From NCBI GenBank assembly GCA_947462335.1, contig OX381707.1:86611606-86675605 (forward strand): a stretch of 64,000 nt of DNA, written 5' to 3'. The notes beneath the pieces were generated by a model. That model was not told the origin of the DNA and made no database searches. It saw nothing but the letters and a program-made list of their open reading frames with translations. This DNA is from Harmothoe impar. Lineage: Eukaryota > Annelida > Polychaeta > Phyllodocida > Polynoidae. A program made the position numbers and the translations under genes. Shown piece after piece: positions 1 through 10,147 of the stretch; within the stretch, counting starts at the first letter, position 1, and the number at the start of each line of letters is the position of its first letter.

Positions 1-207
1 GCTACTACGACGACTACTACTACCACTACTACTGCTGTGTGCGCTCGCTACAGCGGGAGGGTGATAAGACCAAGCGGTTGCGGCGGTAGTCTCAATTTCA
101 GTAGCAAGAGGAGACGCTGACAGTAAACGATCACCGTTCTGCGTATTCTTCTTGTTGTTGAACTCGATTAGATCCTTGGACGACAGTAGTTGTTGTGTTT
201 TGCTCAT
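1..207 (-). CDS. 5' end of the PC4-like element gene (partial, runs off the window)
   Basis: The ATG is at 207-205 and the frame stays open to base 1. The first 68 or so residues follow the N-terminus of the 523-aa protein of copy A: MSK start, lysine/asparagine-rich segment, a WSYHPPAV motif, then a serine homopolymer encoded by an imperfect AGT repeat. The PC4-like C-terminal part is outside the window. A minus-strand TATA box lies at 267-273. The start is set by the ATG conserved at the same place in all three copies. Confidence 0.75.
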   Translation of the reverse strand, partial: MSKTQQLLSSKDLIEFNNKKNTQNGDRLLSASPLATEIETTAATAWSYHPPAVASAHSSSSGSSSRRSS

Positions 208-1440
208 GGTGGTGCCTGTAGAGAGCAGCAAAAGACTGAGTGAGTGAACGGGTGTTTCCAGGCCTCTTATATACTCCTTCTCGCTTCTAGAGCTAAGCTA
301 CTTACAGCTCTCTTCAGCTGCCGCCGGCTGACCGGTGACCATTCACAAAGAGAAACAAAAAGTCATAAGGCATGACGTTTTCAGCTGGATCCCTTTCCCC
401 CTCCCCTTTGAGAGATCGACTGACACGAGCTAAGCTACTTACTGCCTTGTTCAGCAATTCAACGTGCGTTAGCTGTATAAAGGATTAAGCAGTTGCTGCC
501 GCCAGCTGACCGGCGGACATTCCCAAAGAGAAACAAAAGACATAAGTCATGACGTTTTCAGCTGGATCTCTTTCCCCCCTCCCTCTTTTTTTTTGAGAGA
601 TGGACTGCCATGAGCGGGCGGTGTACCGACTGTACTAATTCAACGCGCATTAGCTGTATAAAGGATTAAGCAGTCATGAGCTTAGAGTGTGTATACAAAA
701 AAACTACAGGAGGCGTGTAGTGTGAAGCAGGACCCCCTAAGACGGGAGTGTCTGTCTGTGAGTAGAGTCGTGTGCATGTGGTGAGCGACTTAAGTGTAAA
801 ACAAAAAAAATCACCGCCTCCTGCCGTGGTGAGTAGACTGGCCGGCGGCGGCCGGCTAGTTCAATAGGGGTGACAGCTGACTAAGGCTGTGCATGAAAAT
901 CCGATTTTCACCTGACCTCTGACGTTTGTTACAATGAATGCCAAAGGGGGAGAGAGTTGTCCTCAGGTAGGGGGTAGGAGGTAAGGCTAATGGATAAGGA
1001 AAAAAAACACCATTTTCAGCTGGCCACCACAGATGGCGATGACATACCCCTCATCATCTAAGCTCTTAAGAAGCTCTTACGGAGCGGAGCGGCTGCTGGA
1101 CAGCTGGGGTGAGTAGACCGGCCGGCGGCGGCTAGCTAGTTCAATAGGAGTGACAGCTGACTAAGGCTGTGCATGAAAATCAGATTTTCACCTGACCTCT
1201 GACGTTTGTTACAATGAATGCTAAAGGGGGAGAGAGTCGTCCTCAGGTAGGGAGTAGGAGGTAAGGCTAATGGATAAAGAAAAAACACCATTTTCAGCTG
1301 GCCACCAAAGATGGTGATGACACGCCCCTCGTCATCTAAGCTCTTAAGAAGCTCTTACGGAGCTGAGCGGCTGCTGGACAGCTGGGGTGCTGTTGGAAAT
1401 AGGATTAAACTCCCTCTGTATAAAAGCTCTGATTTCTGTT
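208..1440. promoter_or_regulatory. Divergent promoter region of copy C
   Basis: This lies between the minus-strand PC4-like gene and the plus-strand cargo leader. It has a minus-strand TATA box (267-273), a plus-strand TATAAAA (1419-1425) and two copies of a module with GAGCTAAGC, CAAAGAGAAACAAAA, ATGACGTTTTCAGCTGGATC and a GAGAGAT..GACTG element. GCTGTATAAAGG occurs twice. A 280-bp segment is tandemly duplicated (828-1107 and 1108-1387), a duplication absent from copies A and B. The modules could be promoter, replication or protein-binding sites. Confidence 0.6.
828..1387. repeat. 280-bp tandem duplication inside the copy C promoter
   Basis: Two head-to-tail copies begin with GGTGAGTAGAC at 828 and 1108. 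Each contains the TTCACCTGACCTCTGACG and TTTTCAGCTGGCCACCA segments and ends with GCTGCTGGACAGCTGGGG. Copies A and B have this segment once. The two units are nearly identical, so the duplication is recent relative to the split between copies. Confidence 0.85.
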
Positions 1441-1660
1441 GGAAAAAAACCATATCACCTTTGACCACAGTAACGTCTACTACCACCACCACCAGCACCA
1501 CCGCCGCTGCCACCGCCGCCGCCGCCGCCAGTCACAGCTGATCGCCTCATTAAAAGCATGTGACGTCGTCGCTTCTAGTCACTTGCTTCATCAAGTCGCT
1601 TCCAGGCACGTGATCTTAAAGACCCTCACTTCTTAAACAAAAAAAAAACGAAGAGACACG
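1419..1660 (+). pseudogene. Leader of the Death-domain gene with the ORF deleted
   Basis: TATA box and GCC/CCACC-rich leader (about 1419-1530) match the leader of the Death-domain genes at 32406-32554 and 48905-49065. Immediately after the GCC run, the sequence jumps to CACAGCTGATCGCCTCAT, which in copies A and B lies about 100 bases downstream of the Death-domain stop codon. The whole coding region is therefore missing. Only the left arm and centre of the palindrome found in A and B remain at about 1655-1682. Confidence 0.75.
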
Positions 1661-1683
1661 CTTCTTCCTCTCGAGAGGAAGAA

Positions 1684-2033
1684 TGACGTATATAAGGAGG
1701 CTGACACGTGTATAGGCGCCTTATTAGTCGGCAAGGGGTAAATACTAGTGAAAAAGGAAGGCAGGTGTGCAGGTAGCTTTCTAACAGACACGTGTGTGCA
1801 CTAAGCTGCTTAAGTCTAAACCCGCCTGCAGTAGTCAAGTAGCATGTGAAAACTTACTTAACAGATCACTTAATTGAGTAGAGACTCTGTACTGAGAGAG
1901 TCTTTTCAGCTGTTTAAGAGGATTATCTAGGACAGGGTACATAAGGAGTGAAACGCCGCTCTCACTCATCACACTTTCTCGACTCGCCCTTCATCATCGT
2001 AGCATCGTCCACTCCACGCTCGCTCAGCATGTT
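1684..2033 (+). promoter_or_regulatory. Likely promoter and 5' leader of the 287-aa cargo gene
   Basis: This segment has no counterpart in copies A and B. It contains GTATATAAGG near 1689, a second weak TATA-like GTACATAAGG near 1937, several CACGTG-like boxes and a pyrimidine-rich CTCACTCATCAC segment typical of a short leader before the ATG at 2034. Which TATA element is used is unknown. Confidence 0.4.
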
Positions 2034-2897
2034 ATGAGGGTTATTTCTACCTTTACAGCTTCTTTTCTTATCGAAGTGTCGACGCTACAGAGCATCGAAA
2101 CTCTCCAAATGAGTCCAAGAAAGAAAAAGCGACTCCCACTAGAAGCAAGAAGAGAAACAGTGCCCTATGATGCATGTGAGGTAAAGAAACATTGGAAGGA
2201 CGTCACCAAGGAGCAATGGATAGAAGCATGCTTCAACTTCATCGGAACGGAAGTAGTTTCATTTGGACAGAGGGAGAAAATTTTGTTGGAGCTATTTTTC
2301 TTAGCTCCGTATAGTTGGCGTGACTGTAGTGGTGAAATTCCTTCAGGTTTTTCAGGGTTCGGCATACAAGTTATCTGGTCTTTGAAGAAGCTTCGATATA
2401 TGCAACGCACTCACGAGGAGATTGTTCAGAAAATGACGGAATTCGAAACAGGAGAAGACACAATATGGGGCGAGGAGACAACATATGCGGACGATGATCT
2501 GGAGTACATCATTTGTAGCCCGTTGGAACATTATGTTAAAGACTTTGAGGACATGCTAGCCAGCACTGCGATGACCCCGAAAGAGAGATCCCTTACTGCA
2601 CAGAAGGAGGCCAAAGCTGTGTTGGAAAAGCTCAAGTTTGGTCAAGGATTCACTCTTCAAAGCAGCTGTGTGAGTGTGATAAAAAGTGTTGTGTTGAAAC
2701 ATCCGGACATGAAGTTTTCGCGTGCTGTCGACACACTTCCTTTGCCTGAACTGATGATGAACATGATCGACCCCATCGTACCAACATGTTTCGACTCTGC
2801 CAATTGTCCCATGTATAAAATGGTTTCAAGTTTTGCCTGTGGCCGATGGCTAAACGATCCACTGAAGTCAGAAAACCTCCTTGATTTAGTCGACTGA
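2034..2897 (+). CDS. Uncharacterised 287-aa cargo protein of copy C
   Basis: A complete ORF from ATG at 2034 to TGA. I do not recognise the family. A second in-frame ATG at about residue 26 starts a basic PRKKKRLP stretch resembling a nuclear localisation signal, so either start is possible. The rest is mixed-composition and predicted mostly helical, with acidic segments around residues 136-160 and several cysteines near the C-terminus. There is no signal peptide or membrane segment. It occupies the cargo position held by the Death-domain gene in copies A and B, and is on the same strand, which suggests a function for the element or against host defence. A start earlier at 2029 is closed by an immediate stop. 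Confidence 0.65.
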   Translation: MRVISTFTASFLIEVSTLQSIETLQMSPRKKKRLPLEARRETVPYDACEVKKHWKDVTKEQWIEACFNFIGTEVVSFGQREKILLELFFLAPYSWRDCSGEIPSGFSGFGIQVIWSLKKLRYMQRTHEEIVQKMTEFETGEDTIWGEETTYADDDLEYIICSPLEHYVKDFEDMLASTAMTPKERSLTAQKEAKAVLEKLKFGQGFTLQSSCVSVIKSVVLKHPDMKFSRAVDTLPLPELMMNMIDPIVPTCFDSANCPMYKMVSSFACGRWLNDPLKSENLLDLVD

Positions 2898-2953
2898 CTA
2901 AATGTATTTTCTCATACTAGTATTAGTAGCATTAGTAATAGCGGCTACTCGGT

Positions 2954-3294
2954 CTCGTGCAGCACAAGCAGCAGCATCTGTCAGCAGCATCCGTGACATC
3001 GTCAGCAGCAGCAGCACGATCAGCACAAGCAGCAGCTGCTGCAGCAGCTGCACAAGCAGCACAAGCAGCAGCATCTGTCAGCAGCATCCGTGACATCGTC
3101 AGCAGCAGCAGCAGCAGCAGCAGCTGCACGAGTAGCACAATCAGCAGCATCTGTCAACAGCATCCGTGACATCGTCAGCAACTGCAGCAGCTGCACGAGC
3201 AGTACAAGCAGCAGCAGCTGTCAGCAGCTGCAGCAGCTGCACGAGCAGCACAAGCAGCAGCACCGACAGCAGCAGCAACAGCAAATCAGCAGCA

Positions 3295-3326
<32 letters not shown>

Positions 3327-3332
3327 GGCAAT
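2954..3332. repeat. CAG/GCAGCA compound microsatellite with ~100-bp higher-order units
   Basis: GCA/CAG triplets are interspersed with three copies of a unit containing GCATCTGTCA and GCATCCGTGACATCGTCAG (about 2974, 3070 and 3150). Long alanine/serine ORFs on both strands arise from the triplet composition and are not credible genes. The tract directly follows the 287-aa gene's stop codon and is absent from copies A and B. Confidence 0.85.
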
Positions 3333-3334
3333 GT

Positions 3335-3855
3335 GGACCGCTAAATTCGAGATGGTGACATATCTGTTTCTTAGAATCGACATTCGACATGAGGTCTAGT
3401 GACATTTGACATGAAGCTTGAAAAACATAGTGACAGGTGACATGAGCAATTCTTAAAATCGACATGAGATATGAGCATAATTAAGCGACATCGACATGCG
3501 CCATGGCTATTTTTTATTTTTTTTGAAGACAACCGCCATAGCTTCCTTATCCAGACCTCCACTAGTAGCGCTCTATAAACGCAAGCTTTGCCTTAAGAGA
3601 GCTGTGGCTGTGAACCCTCTCCTCTCTCCGTACACACAGGTAAATATCAGAGTCAGCCAATGTCGCCAATACTACTCTCATACAAGGGTCAGGCGCTGCT
3701 AGACTATAATAGATGGGTCAAGGACTGTTCTACTGAGGGTCAGGCTAGGCCGGACATTCAATAACGGGCTGGACTTTGGCAAATTTGCTTGAAAGTCTAG
3801 CCAGCAAGAGATGCACATCATCATAAACGCAATCATGATACCTTTCATTGTAAGT
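3335..3855. other. Non-coding spacer of copy C with GACATGAG-type short repeats
   Basis: From about 3355 to 3500 the sequence repeats GACAT(G/C)AG-like words at irregular spacing. The rest has no convincing ORF. It lies between the CAG repeat and the hairpin. Confidence 0.5.
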
Positions 3856-3902
3856 AGACTCGCCTCTCTGCCCTCTAAAAGAGAGGGCAGAGAAGCGAGT
3901 CT
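3856..3902. other. Strong hairpin (21-bp arms, 5-base loop) in copy C
   Basis: The arms 3856-3876 and 3882-3902 pair with one mismatch around an AAAAG loop. It sits just before the C-rich tract, the same relative position as the 42-bp palindrome in copies A and B, but its sequence is different. Confidence 0.85.
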
Positions 3903-3908
3903 CACTCT

Positions 3909-4010
3909 TAAAAAACCCTTCCCCTCCCCCCCTCCCCCCTCCCCCCCTCCCCCCCCCCCCCATGCATCTTAAAGAGTGCCCCCCAGAGTGCCCCTCCCCC
4001 CCCCTCCTAG
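3909..4010. repeat. C-rich tract of copy C
   Basis: Runs of 4-14 C separated by single T residues, plus ATGCATCTTAAAGAGTGCCCC words also found in the C-tracts of copies A and B. The minus strand has many G-runs and could form G-quadruplexes. Confidence 0.8.
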
Positions 4011-4133
4011 AAAAAAAGAGCCGCATTTTTAAATTATTTTTTAGCAAGCTTTCAGCTTGCTTTTTTTTTCTTTTTTTAAATTTATTTATCCATAAAAATC
4101 TCAAGTGACTTATTTTGAAATTCGCGCCAACCT

Positions 4134-4456
4134 AGTAGTCACGTGACCCCCTTAAGTAGGTCACTTCCCGTCACGTGACCTATTTGAATTTCCCGCCAAC
4201 ATGGTGGTCACGTGACCCTCTTAAGTAGGTCACTTCCGGTCACGTGACCTATTTGAATTTCCCGCCCAAAGGTCACGTGACCGGAAGTAGGTCACTTCCG
4301 GTCACGTGACCTATTTGAATTTCCCGCCAAAAGGGAGGCCTCTCATTGGCTGCTTTTGAATTTCCCGCCAAAAGGGAGGCCTCTGATTGGCTGCAGGTCG
4401 ATTGAGTAATAAACAGTACTTAACTATAGTCCCGTTCCGATACATACAATACTACT
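4134..4456. repeat. Right terminal inverted repeat of copy C
   Basis: The outer 70 bases match the TIRs of A and B. The inner part consists of repeats with CACGTGAC, ACTTCCGGTCACGTGACC, TTTCCCGCC and the CCAAT-type TGATTGGCTGC. TTTCCCGCC occurs at 4189, 4258, 4320 and 4361, with a related TTCGCGCC at 4121 just inside the repeat; these match the E2F consensus. A and B keep the E-box and ETS-type words but have no TTTCCCGCC. Confidence 0.8.
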
Positions 4457-5218
4457 ACCGTCGTCTAATACTTTTTTCAGGAAATCGTCCATACTGACGC
4501 AAGTCACCAAATGACACTTGTGTCTGTGTGGAGTGTGCTTTTATAGGCCTAGCGTCTATGAGCGCGGACGTCTGTGTACTCCCCCCTCTCCTCCAAATTT
4601 TTTTTTTTACTGAACCTGACATAACCTAAAGTTGTGTTTCTTGCGGAGCACACTTTTATATGTTGCACTGTGTTGTGTCCTCAATAAAATACCATTTGAA
4701 GTGCATAAAATACATCATAAGTTACATGTATGTATGCAAAAAAAAATTTAAAAAAATTATCGTCTTTGTTAAAGTTATTTAGATATTATTTCCATGGAGT
4801 TTTGATGGTTGTGGTCATGTTCATATAATGTTGGCCATAAGGTACACATAAAGTACTAACATAAACTTATAATAACATGAATGTGGTATATTTTATTCTA
4901 ACAGTAAATAGCAAACTCAAATTAGAACACATAACATTAAATATTATTGATAATATTAGGTATTTCATTTATAAACAAGCACAGCTTGCAAGACCCAGTC
5001 GACTTCAGTTGACAACGTTCAACTAATCCATCTTGTGCTGTATGCCATACACGTTTAAAATAATCTTATTTGTATTCATGTCTCAATATTTGAATTCCTA
5101 TTTACATTATGCTTTATTTCTCCAACATATTCATTGCTTTGTTGTTCATCCAAATACAATGGTAATAGTAAAACTGGGCGTAAACCGGCCATTGAGTAGG
5201 AAAGAAAACATCAAGAGT
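4457..5218. other. AT-rich non-coding flank
   Basis: No gene or clear repeat is visible. The sequence is AT-rich with short A/T runs. Short ORFs (for example 5033-5290) have no recognisable features. Confidence 0.5.
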
Positions 5219-5651
5219 CGTGCGGTATCATTAAGCCCCGCCCCCATCTCCAAATATGGCACACCAACCAAAGGCGTGCGGTATCATTAAGCCCCGCCCA
5301 CATTTCCAAATATGGCACGCCATCCAGTGGACGCCCATCAATCACAGGACACTGCCGCACGCTCATTGGTTGATGTGTCAGTGACGTCAGAGAAGTAGCG
5401 ACAAAGTTTCACCGCCTGAGGGTCATCAAAGTGTACTTTTGAAGAAATAAAACTATTTTTCATCAAAATATAGGTGTCAATGCATATTACATCCTAAAAT
5501 AACTCTTATTTTCGCTTTTAAATGGTTATTTTTGATGGAGAGTTGATGAAACGAGCAATTTATAGACCGTCACCGCCACTTCGGGTTTGTTGACATCGGA
5601 CTATAAGAGAGCGCTTCAGACAAGTTTGAAGGCATTCTGAGTTCTTTCAAG
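5219..5651 (+). promoter_or_regulatory. Candidate pol II promoter with two CArG boxes, a CRE and a first exon
   Basis: Two 57-bp tandem units each contain a GC box (CCCCGCCC) and a perfect CArG/SRF site CCAAATATGG (5250-5259, 5306-5315). TGACGTCA is at 5382-5389, an inverted CCAAT (ATTGG) near 5365 and a TATA-like CTATAAGAG at 5601. A GTGAGT donor follows AAG at 5651. The arrangement suggests a serum-response/CRE-type promoter with a short first exon. Its target is not proven; the next coding sequence on this strand is the Helitron ORF set from 9704. Confidence 0.45.
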
Positions 5652-5878
5652 GTGAGTGTCAAGACGTGCGCACTGTTGGTTATTATTTTTGCTGTGGAAA
5701 TGTCATGTAAATCTCAAGTAAATTTTGTGAAATTCAGGTAAAATTCAATTGACAACAAATTTATGCTACCTACGGTTATTTTAATGTGAATAACTTCGGT
5801 AAATAATGTTAATTAAACACATATGTGGTTCATTCATTCATTCATTCACACATTCTTTCTTTTTTCTTGGACACCCAG

Positions 5879-6049
5879 TTCCCAGAATACAGCCTCGGCA
5901 TTCTCCAAGTCAATTCACAGTTCAACATCATCATCATCATCATCATCAAGTCAATTTCAAGTTCAAGTTCTGAGATCAAGACACTCCACGTCAATCACTG
6001 TGTCAACTTCAAGTGTATATCAAGATCAAGACACTCCACGTCAATCACC
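5879..6049 (+). other. Candidate non-coding leader exon
   Basis: It is bounded by a pyrimidine-rich acceptor (TTTTTTCTTGGACACCCAG) and a GTAAGT donor at 6050. It holds ATC/AGTTCAA microsatellite sequence and two copies of ATCAAGACACTCCACGTCAAT. The open frames are low complexity, so I read it as untranslated. Linkage to the Helitron transcript is inference from strand and order. Confidence 0.35.
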
Positions 6050-7033
6050 GTAAGTTGTTTTCTTCAATATACAAAGAAATAGGAGAGTAACTGTGTGTGT
6101 GTGAGTGGGGGGGGGGGGGGGTCAGATGCTAACACGTCACATCTCACAGTTCCTGTCCTATTTTAGGGTTATTGAGTTGTTGGTTTAAAGCAAACACTTT
6201 TCAAAAAAATTGTCCGCATTTTCTGAATCATTTAGTCTGTATATCCTTCTTCTGGGCTTAAAGTTGAGAAGTATAATATGGCTAACTTATGAATAAGAAT
6301 AAATTCATATTCCGTTGTAAAATGGAGCCACCTTTTTGCAAATTAGTCTTTTAAAAAAAACTACCGTAAATTCAGTGCAGTGTGTTTGCTTTTACACCAT
6401 CTCAAGTTGTTTGTTTTATGTTTTCATGTGCATATCATTTTCTGGTGTCATGTAAGATGTATTCAAGTATGAAGTCGCCAAAATGCACTGACTCACAAGG
6501 TCAAGACTAGGTCTTACCAGACCACAGTTTATGATCTTTGGACGGTGGTGTTTATGCACATATCATGACGAACCTTTTGAGAGTGTATCAATCCCATAGC
6601 ATTGGTATCATGCATAAATGCAGTCCTCACGAGTTCATGTCACTCTGCAAAGAAAGGGCATACTCCATCAACCCTTGAATGACAGCATCATGGCCCAATG
6701 TATCATCCTCTTTTGTCGTCATTATGCATGAATGCAGCAAGTAACTCGTGAGGCGTGCATTCAAGCACTATGCCAACCCTACATGGTAGAGACACTCCGG
6801 GTCTGCATCATAACACTCGCTGGGGATGGGGCTGCATTGGTGCATCATTCCATCAAATGTTAGCTTTCAGTGACATGCCATCCTTAAAGGTTTAAAGCAC
6901 TCTGCTGTCTTAAAGGGTTAACAAGTGTATTATTATGTTTAATTTGTTACTTGAAATAATCTATAAAGAATTTATGGCAAGCATGTTCTAGCGGTACTAT
7001 TATTATGATATGATCTCTATAATTTCAAAATTC
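6050..7033. other. Non-coding region with a degenerate fold-back repeat
   Basis: Contains a G-run (about 6108-6121) and a fold-back-like repeat at about 6600-6890 with TGCATGAATGCAGC, AGTAACTCGTGAG, ATGCCAACCCTA and CTGCATTGGTGCATCAT words. The same words, in the same order, recur at 62597-62825. No gene is visible. Confidence 0.5.
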
Positions 7034-7780
7034 TCAGATTTCAAAATTCCCCAACCCCCCCCCCCGGAAGTAACAAATTGACCCATTTTCCTGGAAATAT
7101 TTTTTTCTGTAATTTCAAGGTCTATATTAGATTGTGTACAAGTGTCATATTTGAGAAATAGGCCTAACTCCCCGAAATGGGCACTTTAGTTTTGGTCACA
7201 TTGGTCTGTCAGTCCATACCGGTACTGTGTAGTTTAAGTTGTGCTCAGATTTCAAAATTCCCCAACCCCCCCCACTGAAGTAAAAAATTGACCCATTTTC
7301 CTGGAAATATTTTTTTCTGTAATTTCAAGGTCTATATTAGATTGTGTACAAGTGTCATATTTGAGAAATAGGCCTAACTCCCCGAAATGGGCACTTTAGT
7401 TTTGGTCACATTGGTCTGTCAGTCCATACCGGTACTGTGTAGTTTAAGTTGTGCTCAGATTTCAAAATTCCCCAACCCCCCCCACTGAAGTAAAAAATTG
7501 ACCCATTTTCCTGGAAATATTTTTTTCTGTAATTTCAAGGTCTATATTAGATTGTGTACAAGTGTCATATTTGAGAAATAGGCCTAACTCCCCGAAATGG
7601 GCACTTTAGTTTTGGTCACATTGGTCTGTGAGTTCATACCAGTACTGTATAGTTTAAGTTGTGCTCAAATTTCAAAATTCCCCAACCCCCCCCCCCGCAA
7701 GTAACAAATTTCAAGGTCTATATTAGATTGTGTGCAGGTGTGATATTGGAGATATAGGCCTAACCCTTTATATGATATGT
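7034..7780. repeat. 210-bp satellite, four tandem units
   Basis: Units start with CTCAGATTTCAAAATTCCCC at 7034, 7244 and 7454, and with a variant at 7664, giving a period of exactly 210. Units 2 and 3 are almost identical; the last is shortened. Each has a C-run, TCTATATTAGATTGTGT and TAGGCCTAACTCC. The same family recurs with period about 205 at 24234-24878 and 34283-34530. Confidence 0.9.
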
Positions 7781-7959
7781 TTATAAGTCAATCCTAAATT
7801 AACAAATTCTCCACTCAAATTTTCTCACTCTACACATAAGTACCGGTATCATAATTTCCATTATAAAAACTGGGATGCTAGAGAACTCATCAAAAATGCT
7901 AGCCTCTTTACCAACATTGGTGTGTCACATTTCACATATCTGTATTTATGCCTATTTAA

Positions 7960-8560
7960 AATTATGCGTGTACAGGTCAAGCGTAATACAGGAGAAATGG
8001 TAGCAAGGTCCACTTATAAATGCCGTTCCCACCAAGAACGTGTTTCTGTTAGTAGCATTGCCTATATAAAATGGGTATTTATATTTCAGAAGACCTATTC
8101 ATGCAACTTGCACATACCTTAGTACACTACTTAACTGTTCAGGGGTGGCATCATCTATTTATGTATCATCCCTTTTGCCCTCATTATACATCAATTTATG
8201 CATAAATGCATTTCTAGAAATGTGTATGTGTAACTGGCATGTGAAGCAACAATCTCATTCTGGCCAGTGCCATAGTCTATATGTAAAAAAAAAAAAAGTG
8301 GGCGTAGTGTGCCCTGTATAGTATAGGGGGCGCCACGTCAAGAATACATATCAGGCAGTAGCATTGCCTATGTAAAATCTCAAGATATAATTTTACAGGC
8401 TATTTCAGTCATACACAGGGCGTAGTTGTATGGTACAGGGGGCGCCACCCCAACAACACCTATCAGCCAGTACTATTGCCTATTTAAGAACTGAAAATAT
8501 AATTTTACAGTGTATTTCAGTCACACACGGGACGTATTTCTAGCATGCTGAAACTATAAG
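7960..8560. repeat. Dispersed ~110-bp repeat family (first locus)
   Basis: Tandem degenerate units carry GGGGGCGCCAC, CAGCCAGTA/GGCAGTAGCATTGCCTAT and AATCTCAAGATATAATTTTACAGG. A related piece at 7960-8100 has ATGCCGTTCCCACCAA. Matching copies are at 36510-36865, 37596-37704 and 39184-39425. Confidence 0.75.
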
Positions 8561-8639
8561 TACACATGTCAGCCAGTAGCCTTGCATATGTAGAAATTCA
8601 ATATATAAGTCATGTAACTATGCATGGTTCTATTCAACA

Positions 8640-9703
8640 ATATTTTGGTCTGCCATCGTCACAAGTGTAACAGTCCAGTTACTCTGAAAATATCAAGGTT
8701 GTATCCATCTTTCAGAAATAATAACTAACAACTAAACTAATAACAGTTGTCTGCTTGGTTGACATGTCCTTTAGTTCATTCAAGTCCCTAAAGTGATAAC
8801 TGTGCTGTATCAATTTAAATGCAGTGTTGTTGGGTTGTGTATTGAATCAAGCGTAGTGTTCCTGAGTTGTTTGAAATATCTTCCTTAGTTTTATGTTAGT
8901 AAGAAAGTAAATCCCGAGTTGGTCTTAAACCAAGGTTATGTGAGTAGGTGCATGGTAAACTGGGTGTACTCACAGTTAATGTCCCTGCCACTCTCCGGTA
9001 AATCCATGTCATGTCACATATTTCACATGCCACTGCCACTGCCAGTAACTCACAGGTATATTTCCTTTAGCACTTTGCAAGTGTGTTTATTTACCTTTAA
9101 TGTGAGTTATGGCTTGCAGGTGGGCCTTTTTATCACATATCACCACATGTATTACCCACTGCCAAACACAGAAGTGTTCGTTTTCACAATCATTTCATGT
9201 GATTATAGCTGGCTTTCAAGGTGGGTCTAAAACACTATCATGCACAACACACTCATATCCCACTGCCAAAAATTTCATCTTAATGTAACATCTCCTTGAT
9301 GTGTTAATTAATGGCTTTCAAGGTGGGTAGTGATGGACGTGGTCTTTTGACCTGGCTGAATTGCATACACACATCTGCTCGGTCAACATCTCCTTGATGG
9401 GATACTGAGCAAGACCTTCTTGAATAAACTGATGACTTGACATGCTTTTGATGATGTCGCAGGCTAGTATGGTTGGGGTTGTGTCGTATACTGCATATCT
9501 GAAGGTCGGCAGGTCATTTTAGTCTTCTGTGGGTGGTAGTTCCATCTATAATAACAAGAGAAATTCAATTAAACATGGCGTTAATACTAATACTAAAAAT
9601 AATAATAATTATATATTTTATTCTATGGCTGTATACAATTCATCGAAAAGTATAAAAGTAAAGACATTCTTTAATAAAAATAATTCCCTTTACAGGTGTC
9701 AAT
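8640..9703. other. Non-coding region before the Helitron ORFs
   Basis: AT-rich with short degenerate direct repeats (GGTGGGT, CACTGCCA, CAAGGTGGG). No gene is visible. The ORF 8919-9230 is not bounded by coding-like features. The stretch ends in TTCCCTTTACAG, a good splice acceptor (AG at 9694-9695) 8 bases before the next ORF's ATG. Confidence 0.45.
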
Positions 9704-10147
9704 ATGAGCTGCGACGATTTATACCTGTTTACTGTGAGAGCACATCTTGAAATTACATATGCGCAAGAGATATGGGAGTTTATCTCAAAGGGACAAAAAG
9801 AAGGGGAACCTTTCCAGAGTTACAATAGTGAGTGTCATTATTGGTATTGTGCTATCAACAACATTATAAATACTCTGCAGAAGGAGGGAGTGTTTTACCA
9901 AGTAGCTATCCACAAAGACAGCACTTGCCTCCTGTCCGACATGGAGAAAGGTTGGGGTTGTATCCACATAATATTTCAAGATCGTTTCTGTCCATTGTTC
10001 CATAAGTGGACACTAATGGACAACTGCGGTCTGAGTTATCTCAGCTCGCTGTCAAGGGAGACTGCTTACATGTTTGAGCCCATGCAAGACAACGGAGAAT
10101 TTTATGTCATGGAGACAGGCAGCACAGTCGCGATGGGGAACTTTTAA
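9704..10147 (+). CDS. Helitron accessory ORF 1, 147 aa, unknown function
   Basis: ATG lies 8 bases after a TTTACAG acceptor-like sequence. The protein is uninterrupted to TAA and rich in aromatic residues and cysteine, with no signal peptide or membrane helix. I do not recognise the fold. It is the first of four same-strand ORFs in which each start lies shortly after an acceptor, so it is probably expressed from a spliced leader. It may be Helitron-encoded; capture from the host is also possible. Confidence 0.6.
   Translation: MSCDDLYLFTVRAHLEITYAQEIWEFISKGQKEGEPFQSYNSECHYWYCAINNIINTLQKEGVFYQVAIHKDSTCLLSDMEKGWGCIHIIFQDRFCPLFHKWTLMDNCGLSYLSSLSRETAYMFEPMQDNGEFYVMETGSTVAMGNF

Larger units (their letters stand above)
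1..4456 (+). mobile_element. Copy C of the PolB/TIR element (right part only)
   Basis: The right terminus at 4456 matches the right ends of copies A (34282) and B (50887), apart from one substitution in the outer 20 bases. The minus-strand PC4-like gene start (1-207) and the promoter modules (208-1440) are colinear with the other copies. The left side, including PolB, lies outside the window, so the target duplication cannot be tested; the six bases after the end are ACCGTC. Unlike A and B, this copy lacks the Death-domain ORF and carries a 287-aa gene, a CAG-type repeat tract and a right TIR of different motif composition. Confidence 0.85.

Noticed and set aside
2902..3399. Overlapping Ala/Ser/Gln ORFs on both strands
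   Set aside because: Translations of the CAG repeat in several frames, with no non-repetitive sequence.
8919..9230. 103-aa ORF
   Set aside because: AT-rich, no domain, no promoter or splice context; likely chance.
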